DNA of 64,000 nt from Amycolatopsis alba DSM 44262 (lineage in GTDB: Bacteria > Actinomycetota > Actinomycetes > Mycobacteriales > Pseudonocardiaceae). Every line of letters begins with the position of its first letter. Positions within the stretch are counted from its first letter, which is position 1. Shown here in pieces: positions 35,739 to 42,615 of this stretch. The position numbers and the translations under genes are program-made. The notes under the pieces were generated by a model. The model did no database searches. It had not been told where the DNA came from and was given only the letters and a program-made list of their open reading frames with translations. Location of the stretch: contig NZ_KB913032.1 in assembly GCF_000384215.1 (NCBI RefSeq), positions 2,931,665-2,995,664 of the forward strand, in the 5' to 3' direction.

Positions 35739-38528
35739 TCAGGGACCTTCGCCGAGGTCGGTGAGTTCCGCACGGACCAGGGCCGCGAGCTTCGGATTCG
35801 CGTCCGCCAGGATTTTCAACGCGAGCGCGAACTGTTCGCGGGCACCGTCCACATCCGACCCGGTCCGCAGCACCCTGCCCAGGGTCAGCCGCAGCACGCC
35901 TTCCTGGAGGACGAACCGACGGCTGATGGTCAGGTCGACGGCCTCCCAGACGTACCGTTCGGCGGCGGCGAGTTCGCCGATCCGCATGCTCAGTTCGGCC
36001 AGGTTGTTCAGCGAGACGACGACATAGCTGTCGTCGCCGAGGGTCCGGTCGATCTCCAGCGAGGCGACCTGATGCCCGATCGCCTCGATGAACCGCCCGG
36101 ACCGTTTCTCGGCCTCCGCGCAGTTGTTGAGCGCCTGCCCGCGCAGTTCGAGGTCGCCGGTCCGCTCGGTCTCCTCGGCCGCCTGGCGCAACGTCGCGAT
36201 GGCTTCGTCGTACCGCTCCAGCAGGGTCAGCGCGGAGCCGAGGTGGATGTTCGCCGAGACCATCAGCCGGTTGTCGCCGATCGCGCTCGCGAGTTCCAGC
36301 GCGCTTTCGGCGTCGGCGAGACAGCCCTGCGGCAGTTCGAAGGTGAGCGCGATGGCGCACCGCGAGATCAGCATCCAGCAGCGGCCGAGGACGTCACCGG
36401 ACCGCTCGGCTGCCTCCAGTCCGATCTCGACCAGCCGCGTCCACTCGTCCAGCAGCGGGTACACCGCGCGATAGGTGTGCGCGACCCTCGCCAGCCGCCA
36501 GACGTCGTCGTGGCGCCCGCCGGCGCGGGCGGCTTCGAGGACCTCGACGAGGTTCTCCCATTCCGCGGTGAACCAGTCCTGTGCCTCGGCGAAGGAGCCC
36601 AGCGGCGGCGTCTGCGCGTCGGTCAGCACACCGGTGAAGTCGAGCGGGTCGACGATCCGCAGCATCTTCCGCCGGGCCCTGTCGGCGACGGCCTGGTAGA
36701 ACCGCACCGAACGCGACAGGACGTCTTCCCGGTCGGTTTCGTCGAGTTCGTTCTCCGCCAGTTCGCGCAGGAACAGGCGGACGAGGTCGTGCGGGGCGAA
36801 GGAGTCGCGGCCGGTTTCGGTGAGCAGGTTGTGCGCCGTGAGCACCCGCAGATGCCGCCGCGCCTCGGCGACGGTGATCTCGCCGATCGCCGCGGTCAGA
36901 TACGAGCCCGCGGAGACGACCTGGACCACGCCGAGCCGCAGGAACGTGTCCGCGACCTCGGACGGCAGCCCGCGGAACGACACGTCGAACGCCGCGCGGA
37001 CCCCGTCGTCCGGGCCTTCGACATCGAGCGCGGCCAGCCTGGTGCGTTCGTTGCCGAGCTCGTCGACGAGGTCCTGCGCGGACCACTGCGCGCTGGCGGC
37101 GAGCCGGGCGCCCGCGATCCGCAGCGCCAGCGGGAGATAACCGCAGAGCCGGGCGAGCGCGTGGTTGAGGTCGAATCCGGCGGGCCCGGCGAGTTCCTCG
37201 ATCAGCCGGACGGCGTCGCCGGGCGCGAGCGTGCCGAGGACGCGCAGCTTCGCCGCGTTGGACACGGCGAGCCCGTCGAGCCGGGATCGGCTGGTCACCA
37301 GCGTCATCGACCGCGAACCGGGCGGCAGCAACGGCCGCACCTGCTCGGCGGACCGGGCGTTGTCGAGGATCACCAGCATCCGGCGCCCGGCGATCATCGA
37401 GCGGTAGAGCGCGATGCGTTCGTGGACCTGCTCCGGGACGCCGTCGGAGGGGACGCCGAGCCCGAGGAGGAACTGGGTGAGCAGATCGGCGGGCTCCAGC
37501 GGCGGGTGATGCGGGTCGAAACCCCGCAGCGAGGCGAAAAGGATGCCGTCGGGAAAGCGGCGGACGGCGCGATGCGCCCACCACACCACCAAGCTGCTTT
37601 TGCCGATTCCGGCGGTCCCGGAGACCACGCCGACCGCGGTCTCGCCCGCCTCGGCCCGCTCGGCGAGGTCGTCGAGCCAGGCCAGATCGGCCTCACGTCC
37701 GGCGAGACTCGGCACGGCGGGCGGCAACTGCTGCACGGGCGCCGTTTCGGCCTTCGGATCCGCGAAGGCCTTGACCGGCAGATCGTCGTTCAGGACGCGT
37801 TCGTGCAGCCAGCGCAGGTCCGCGCCGGGTTCGACGCCGAGCGTCCGCAGGGTCGCCCGCGACACCGTGCGGTACAGCTCGAGCGCGTCGCCGCGGCGAC
37901 CGGCGTGATAGAGCGCGCGCATCAGCTGACCGGCCGTGCGCTCGGCGAGCGGGCTCGCCCGGACCAGCGGGCTGAGCTCGACGATCAGTTCCGCGTGCCT
38001 GCCGAGTTCGAGATCCGCGTCGACCCTGGCACCGTGCACGGCGAGCCGCAGATCTTCCAGCTCGGGCGCGCGGACCGAACCCGGCACACCGGCCAGCGCG
38101 GGCCCCTGCCACAGCGCGAGTGCCTCGGCGAGCAGCTCGGACGCCTTGTCCGGATCTTCCGCCGAGGACTGTTCCAGCAGCGAACGGGCACGGTGGACAT
38201 CGATCCGGCCCGGCTCGACGGTGAGCTGATAACCGGGCGGCGCGGTGAGGATCCGGGCGCCGCCCGGATGGTCACCCTGGATGTCACGGAGCACGCGACG
38301 CAGATGGGAAACGTTGCCGTGCACGATCGTGCGGGCGGTGGCGGGCGGATCGTGGCCCCAGAGCGCGTCGATGATCTCGTCGAGCGCGACGACCTTGTTG
38401 ACCTTCAACGCCAGCAGCGCGAGCAGACCGCGGACACCGGGGCCGCCGACCGGGACCGGCCGTTCGCCGTCGAGGAGGCGCACGGGACCGAGGAGCTGGA
38501 AGCGAGCAGGGGAACCGCTTTCGCCCAT
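35739..38528 (-). CDS. SARP/AfsR-type regulator with NB-ARC and TPR domains
   Basis: 929 aa from ATG 38528 (GGAGG about 10 bases upstream). OmpR-like winged helix (FQLLGPVRLLDGERPVPVGG, VVALDEIIDALWGHDPPATA), bacterial transcriptional activator domain (about 100-250), STAND NTPase with P-loop VVSGTAGIGKSSLVVWWAHR (Lys about residue 307) and ERRMLVILDNA-type Walker B (RRMLVILDNARSAEQVRPLL), then tetratricopeptide repeats to the end. Large SARPs of this build (AfsR) integrate signals and activate secondary-metabolite or developmental genes by binding direct repeats. No biosynthetic cluster is adjacent, so it is probably pleiotropic. Ends 1.2 kb from the ectoine operon. Confidence 0.92.
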   Translation of the reverse strand: MGESGSPARFQLLGPVRLLDGERPVPVGGPGVRGLLALLALKVNKVVALDEIIDALWGHDPPATARTIVHGNVSHLRRVLRDIQGDHPGGARILTAPPGYQLTVEPGRIDVHRARSLLEQSSAEDPDKASELLAEALALWQGPALAGVPGSVRAPELEDLRLAVHGARVDADLELGRHAELIVELSPLVRASPLAERTAGQLMRALYHAGRRGDALELYRTVSRATLRTLGVEPGADLRWLHERVLNDDLPVKAFADPKAETAPVQQLPPAVPSLAGREADLAWLDDLAERAEAGETAVGVVSGTAGIGKSSLVVWWAHRAVRRFPDGILFASLRGFDPHHPPLEPADLLTQFLLGLGVPSDGVPEQVHERIALYRSMIAGRRMLVILDNARSAEQVRPLLPPGSRSMTLVTSRSRLDGLAVSNAAKLRVLGTLAPGDAVRLIEELAGPAGFDLNHALARLCGYLPLALRIAGARLAASAQWSAQDLVDELGNERTRLAALDVEGPDDGVRAAFDVSFRGLPSEVADTFLRLGVVQVVSAGSYLTAAIGEITVAEARRHLRVLTAHNLLTETGRDSFAPHDLVRLFLRELAENELDETDREDVLSRSVRFYQAVADRARRKMLRIVDPLDFTGVLTDAQTPPLGSFAEAQDWFTAEWENLVEVLEAARAGGRHDDVWRLARVAHTYRAVYPLLDEWTRLVEIGLEAAERSGDVLGRCWMLISRCAIALTFELPQGCLADAESALELASAIGDNRLMVSANIHLGSALTLLERYDEAIATLRQAAEETERTGDLELRGQALNNCAEAEKRSGRFIEAIGHQVASLEIDRTLGDDSYVVVSLNNLAELSMRIGELAAAERYVWEAVDLTISRRFVLQEGVLRLTLGRVLRTGSDVDGAREQFALALKILADANPKLAALVRAELTDLGEGP

Positions 38529-38780
38529 GGCAAGCCCACCTCCTCCGATCTCTCCCCTTACCGGAGTAGCCAACCTACCGCGCGAAGAGGCCGCCAACCA
38601 GGAAACACGAGGAAAGAGAGACATAGCTGGTCGGAAGCGGTCAACGGGAAATGACCAAAATCGATGTGAGTGGTAAGTCGGTTCCGATGAGGGAAAGTCA
38701 ACGTGTCCAGGCGGGTGGCGGGTGGGCGTGTCGGGGAAGGCTCCCTTCGCGTCACGCCCGGCCGCGCTTCGGATGCCCCA

Positions 38781-38821
38781 AAGGGCCCCTTCAGGACGTT
38801 GAACGTCCTGAAGGCGCCCTT
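38781..38821. repeat. Palindromic repeat, CTTCAGGACGTT family
   Basis: AAGGGCCCCTTCAGGACGTT and AACGTCCTGAAGGCGCCCTT form a stem of about 19 bp with one mismatch and a one-base loop. CAGGACGTTGAACGTCC recurs near 60895. A further TTCAGGAC follows at 38820. Confidence 0.7.
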
Positions 38822-38980
38822 CAGGACACGACGTCGAGTCACGAGACCTCAGCCTCCAGGCACGTCGCGAGCGAAAGTGCGGGACCGGCGGACTGTCTCC
38901 CCGGAAGCGCGCCGGCGCGACGGGGAGACTTCACCCCGCGCGCCTCTTCGTCAGCGCGCGGCAGCAGAACAGTGCGGCAA

Positions 38981-39026
38981 TAAAAAAGGCTCCGTGCCAT
39001 CAGTCCCGATCTGATGGCACGGAGCC
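38981..39026 (-). terminator. Perfect Rho-independent terminator, minus strand
   Basis: On the minus strand GGCTCCGTGCCATCAG, loop ATCGGGA, CTGATGGCACGGAGCC, then TTTTTTA. A 16-bp perfect stem with a T-tract, the clearest intrinsic terminator in the window. It would end the ectABCD transcript about 220 bases after ectD, or a separate small RNA. Confidence 0.92.
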
Positions 39027-39178
39027 GGGGGATGTCCGATTTGGGCCGCCTGGGGGCGCGACCCACACCGGACATCGGCGTCCACGTCGTCCGGGTGGGC
39101 TCACCCCGAGCGAAGAACCCGTTCGACCGTCGACAACACCTACGTGAGCGAGCCCACTGGCCCGCTCACGTGGCGACA
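38981..39178 (-). ncRNA. Candidate structured small RNA or ectoine 3' UTR
   Basis: Reading minus: stem CGTGAGCG/CGCTCACG (39143-39170, 12-base loop), stem GGGTG/CACCC (39093-39106), stem GATGTCCG/CGGACATC (39031-39076) that encloses a second 8-bp stem TGGGTCGC/GCGGCCCA with loop GCCCCCAG (39042-39065), a run CCCCC, then the terminator. This density of helices is not like the palindromic repeats elsewhere. The C-rich loop recalls actinobacterial 6C RNAs, but there is only one loop and five Cs. The 5' end is a guess. Confidence 0.35.
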
Positions 39179-39243
39179 ACGTAACAGGGCGCACACCGAC
39201 GGCTACAGCCGCCCCGCCATGGCCTGCGCTACCTGCGGTTTCT

Positions 39244-40143
39244 TCAGCGCGTCAGCGGGGACGAGTCGCGGCCCGCGATGAACGCCGGACGCGGTTCGAT
39301 CGCGGCGTACGGGTTCCGCAGCGCGTTCTCGACGCTGTTGAACACGATGAAGATGTTCGACCTCGGGTACGGCGTGATGTTGTTCGACGAACCGTGCATC
39401 ACATTCGAATCGAACCAGAGCGCCGAACCGGCCTGTCCGGTGAATTGATCGATTCCGTATTCGGCGGCGAGTTTGGTGATGTCTTCCTCGCTGGGAACGC
39501 CCGCCCGCTGCTCTTTCAGCGAACTCTTGTAGTTGTCCTCCGGGGTCTCCCCAGCGCATTGGACGAAGGTCCGCTGCGAACCCGGCATCACCATCAGCCC
39601 GCCGTTGAACGGGTAGTTGTCGGTGAGCGCGATGGAGCAGCTGACCGCCCGCGGCGCGGGCATGCCGTCCTCGGCGTGCCAGGTCTCGAAGTCCGAGTGC
39701 CAGTAGAACCCGGTGCCCTTGAAACCGGGCATGTAGTTCACCCGGCTCTGGTGGATGTAGACCTCGGAGCCGAGGATCTGCTGCGCCCGGTCGAGCACGC
39801 GGGGATCGCGGACGAGTTCCGCGATCAGCTCACTGGTCTCGTGGACGTCGAAGATCGAGCGGACCTCACCGGTCTTGGCCTCGGTGATGACCCGCTCGTC
39901 GTCGCGATGGTCTTCCGACGACATCCGGACGAGATCCTGCCAGTAGGTCTGGATCTCGCCAGGCGACAACAACTGGTCGACGACGGTGTAACCACGGGTC
40001 TCGTGGTTGGCGAGCGCGGCCGCGTCGATGGGACCGTCGGCCTCGGTGCCCCAGACGGTGGGGTGCGTCCTGGGCAGCTGTTCGGGCTTACCCGTGATGC
40101 GGGTCGGGTAACTGTCGTCGACTCGGGTGTCGGTCAGCGTCAA
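39244..40143 (-). CDS. ectD: Ectoine hydroxylase
   Basis: 299 aa, TTG start 9 bases after GGAGG. Non-haem iron, 2-oxoglutarate-dependent dioxygenase that makes 5-hydroxyectoine. The EctD signature is complete: FYWHSDFETWHAEDGMPAPR (His and Asp iron ligands about residues 150-152), and the distal VMHGSSNNITPYPRSNIF supplies the second His (about 248) and the Arg for 2-oxoglutarate. Last gene of ectABCD; the terminator is 220 bases downstream. Confidence 0.96.
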   Translation of the reverse strand: MTLTDTRVDDSYPTRITGKPEQLPRTHPTVWGTEADGPIDAAALANHETRGYTVVDQLLSPGEIQTYWQDLVRMSSEDHRDDERVITEAKTGEVRSIFDVHETSELIAELVRDPRVLDRAQQILGSEVYIHQSRVNYMPGFKGTGFYWHSDFETWHAEDGMPAPRAVSCSIALTDNYPFNGGLMVMPGSQRTFVQCAGETPEDNYKSSLKEQRAGVPSEEDITKLAAEYGIDQFTGQAGSALWFDSNVMHGSSNNITPYPRSNIFIVFNSVENALRNPYAAIEPRPAFIAGRDSSPLTR

Positions 40144-40167
40144 AGCGGTCGCCTCCTCGAGCGATTC

Positions 40168-40557
40168 CTAGGGTTCGGTGACGAGCGGGTACACGCCGTT
40201 TTCGTCGTGGACTTCACGACCGGTGATGGGCGGGTTGAACACGCAGACGCACTTGATCTCGGTCTTGGGCCGGACCTGATGCTTGTCGTGGTCGTTGAGC
40301 AGGTACAACGTGCCCGGCTTCAGCTGGAAGACCTCGCCGGTCGCGGTGTTCTCGAGCTCACCTTCACCGGAGGTGATGAAGACCGCTTCGATGTGGTTCG
40401 CGTACCAGAAATCGTTGACCGTCCCGGCGTAGAGCGTGGTCTCGTGCACCGAGAAACCGACACCCTCCTTGGCCAGCACGATGCGCTTGCTGCGCCAGTT
40501 CGGGGTCTTGATGTCGGCGTCGGTGTCGGTGACCTCGTCGAGTGTTCTGACAAGCAA
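40168..40557 (-). CDS. ectC: L-ectoine synthase
   Basis: 129 aa, TTG start 8 bases after GGAG. A cupin that cyclises N-gamma-acetyl-diaminobutyrate to ectoine. Family pattern: [58 protein letters not shown] (metal Glu), [19 protein letters not shown] (metal His). 24 bases upstream of ectD. Confidence 0.97.
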   Translation of the reverse strand: MLVRTLDEVTDTDADIKTPNWRSKRIVLAKEGVGFSVHETTLYAGTVNDFWYANHIEAVFITSGEGELENTATGEVFQLKPGTLYLLNDHDKHQVRPKTEIKCVCVFNPPITGREVHDENGVYPLVTEP

Positions 40558-40600
40558 CGGAAAACTCCTTCTCGTTCCTGGTTGTGGCGGTCGGTTCGGG

Positions 40601-41854
40601 TCAGCTGAGGACGGTGGCGACGGCCTCGTCGATGATCGACAGGCCCTTCGTGAGCTCGTCCTCGGTCAGGGTGAGCGGCGGGAGCACCTTCATGACCTCG
40701 CCGTCGGGGCCGGAGGTCTCCATGAGCAGCCCGCGCTCGAACGCGGCGGCGCAGACCTTGCCCGCGAGGTCGCCGTTGGCGAACTCGATGCCGCGGGCGA
40801 GGCCGCGGCCCTTCGCGAACAGGTTCGCGTCCGGGTACGCCTCGACGATGCCCTGGAACGCGGCGGCGATGCGCTCACCCTTGGCCTTGGTCGACTTCTC
40901 CAGCTCGTCGTCGCTCCAGTAGACGCGCAGCGCCTCGGTCGCGGTGACGAACGCCGGGCTGATGCCGCGGAAGGTGCCGTTGTGCTCACCCGGCTCCCAG
41001 ACGTCGAGGTCCGGGCGGATCAGCGTCAGCGCCATCGGGATGCCGTAGCCGCCGATGGACTTCGACAGGCAGACGATGTCGGGCTTGATGCCCGCGTCCT
41101 CGAAGCTGAAGAACGGGCCGGTGCGGCCGCAGCCCATCTGGACGTCGTCGAGGATCAGCAGGATGCCGTGCTTCTTGCACAGGTCGTCCAGCGCCTTGAG
41201 CCACTCGATGCGCGCGGCGTTGATGCCGCCCTCGCCCTGGACGCCTTCGACGATGACGGCGGCGGGCTCGTTCAGGCCGCTGCCGGAGTCTTCGAGCAGC
41301 TTCTCGAAGTAGAGGAAGTCCGGGATGGAGCCGTCGAAGTAGTTGTCGTACGGCATCGGGGTGGCGTGCACCAGCGGGACACCCGCGCCGCCGCGCTTCA
41401 TCGAGTTGCCGGTCACCGAAAGGGCGCCCAGCGTCATCCCGTGGAAGGCGTTGGTGAAGTTGATGACCGATTCCTTGCCGGTCACCTTGCGCGCGAGCTT
41501 CAGCGCGGCCTCGACCGCGTTCGCGCCACCGGGGCCGGGGAAGACGACCTTGTAGTCGAGATCGCGCGGCTGGAGGATCTTCTCCTTGAACGTCTGGAGG
41601 AAGTCCCGCTTGGCCACGGTGAACATGTCGAGCGCGTGGGTGACGCCGTCACGGGCGATGTAGTCGATCAGGGCCCGCTTGAGCGCCGGGTTGTTGTGCC
41701 CGTAGTTAAGCGCGCCGGCGCCGGCGAAGAAGTCGAGATAGGCCTTGCCGTCTTCGTCGTACAGGTAGCTTCCCTGCGCCCTGTCGAACACCACGGGCCA
41801 GCCACGGCTGTAACTGCGTACTTCGGATTCGAGTTCCTCGAAAATACTCATCAC
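40601..41854 (-). CDS. ectB: Diaminobutyrate-2-oxoglutarate transaminase
   Basis: 417 aa. Class III aminotransferase producing diaminobutyrate from aspartate semialdehyde. [76 protein letters not shown] and [18 protein letters not shown] (PLP Lys about residue 265). GTG at 41854 sits 9 bases after GGAG; ATG at 41851 is the alternative. 35 bases after ectA. Confidence 0.96.
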   Translation of the reverse strand: MMSIFEELESEVRSYSRGWPVVFDRAQGSYLYDEDGKAYLDFFAGAGALNYGHNNPALKRALIDYIARDGVTHALDMFTVAKRDFLQTFKEKILQPRDLDYKVVFPGPGGANAVEAALKLARKVTGKESVINFTNAFHGMTLGALSVTGNSMKRGGAGVPLVHATPMPYDNYFDGSIPDFLYFEKLLEDSGSGLNEPAAVIVEGVQGEGGINAARIEWLKALDDLCKKHGILLILDDVQMGCGRTGPFFSFEDAGIKPDIVCLSKSIGGYGIPMALTLIRPDLDVWEPGEHNGTFRGISPAFVTATEALRVYWSDDELEKSTKAKGERIAAAFQGIVEAYPDANLFAKGRGLARGIEFANGDLAGKVCAAAFERGLLMETSGPDGEVMKVLPPLTLTEDELTKGLSIIDEAVATVLS

Positions 41855-41889
41855 GTTTTCTTTCTCCCTGGGATCCCCGGTTTTACGTC

Positions 41890-42387
41890 CTAGTTGTTGC
41901 CGAGCGGACCGATTCGGTACAGGTCCTCCTGCTCATGCGTTCCTTCCTCGGCCGGGAAATCCGTCGCGGAGAACAGATCCTGGCGTTCCAAGGTGGCGTC
42001 CCATCGCTTGGCGAACGAGGCGAACAACCGGATCGAAGCCTCGTTGTCCGGAGTGATCGTGGTTTCGAGGTACCGGACCCCCTGGGCGACGAGCTGGTCG
42101 AACAGCTCGTCGAGCAGTGCCCCGGCCAGGCCTTTTCCGCGCTGGGACGCGTCGACCGCGACCTGCCAGACGAAGCCGGTGTCCTGCTTCCGATACCCGA
42201 TCACGAAGCCGACCGGCTCGCCGTCGACTTTCGCGACGACCGAGGTGTCGGCGAAATCGTGGCACCACAGCATATAGGCGTAAGGCGTATTGAGATCGAG
42301 CTTCTTCGAATCGCGGGCGATTCTCCAGAGCGCGGCACCGTCTGCCTTGGTCGGGTTTTCGATCAAGTGCTTTCCGGACATGTCCAA
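41890..42387 (-). CDS. ectA: L-2,4-diaminobutyrate acetyltransferase
   Basis: 165 aa from TTG 42387, or 163 from ATG 42381. GNAT acetyltransferase: [60 protein letters not shown] (acetyl-CoA loop), [20 protein letters not shown]. First gene of ectABCD. No ribosome-binding site; AACGTA complement (TACGTT) lies 8 bases before the ATG, so it may be leaderless. Confidence 0.95.
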   Translation of the reverse strand: MDMSGKHLIENPTKADGAALWRIARDSKKLDLNTPYAYMLWCHDFADTSVVAKVDGEPVGFVIGYRKQDTGFVWQVAVDASQRGKGLAGALLDELFDQLVAQGVRYLETTITPDNEASIRLFASFAKRWDATLERQDLFSATDFPAEEGTHEQEDLYRIGPLGNN

Positions 42388-42615
42388 GAAACGTACCGGA
42401 GGATTCGGGCGCGGTCAGATCAGCGCGGCGGCGGCAACGCGGCTACCTGCAATAACCTCGAAACACACGTGACAAAGGTAACGGTAACGTTTGAAGCGCA
42501 GCGCTCGTGGGTAAGGCCGCTTGGAGACGGTCTCACTGGATGTGACGATACCAACCGTTACCACTTCGTCGCACGGTCAGGACGCGATTCGGGGGCCCGA
42601 TCCGCGAGGAGGGGC
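42388..42615. promoter_or_regulatory. ectA upstream region with GGTAACGG-type repeats
   Basis: This 228-base gap between ectA and the next minus gene should hold the ectoine promoter. GGTAACGGTAACG (42477-42489) is a direct repeat of GGTAACG, and its inverse, AACCGTTACC, occurs at 42553-42562. These words fit no sigma box I know and are candidates for an osmotic or nutritional regulator. The only other GGTAACGG word I noted is near 1080. Confidence 0.4.

Larger units (their letters stand above)
38529..39243. other. 715-base intergenic region with repeat and RNA-like structure
   Basis: No protein gene is supported. It holds the SARP promoter side (38529-38700), a palindromic repeat (38781-38821), a perfect intrinsic terminator pointing minus (38981-39026) and, before it, about 150 bases of stable stem-loops (see 38981-39178). 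The remainder up to ectD has no feature. Confidence 0.6.

Noticed and set aside
35739..38528. SARP gene as the marker of an antibiotic cluster
   Set aside because: No PKS, NRPS, terpene or RiPP genes lie in the window; the only small biosynthetic operon next to it is ectoine.
36072..38654. 860-aa frame on the plus strand opposite the SARP gene
   Set aside because: It mirrors a well-supported 929-aa protein with clear domains; its own translation is Arg/Gly/Glu-rich with no motif, typical of a shadow frame in GC-rich DNA.
39031..39106. tRNA, SRP RNA or tmRNA in the ectD-SARP gap
   Set aside because: No cloverleaf, CCA end, GGAA tetraloop SRP stem or tag-peptide frame was found; only stem-loops with a terminator.
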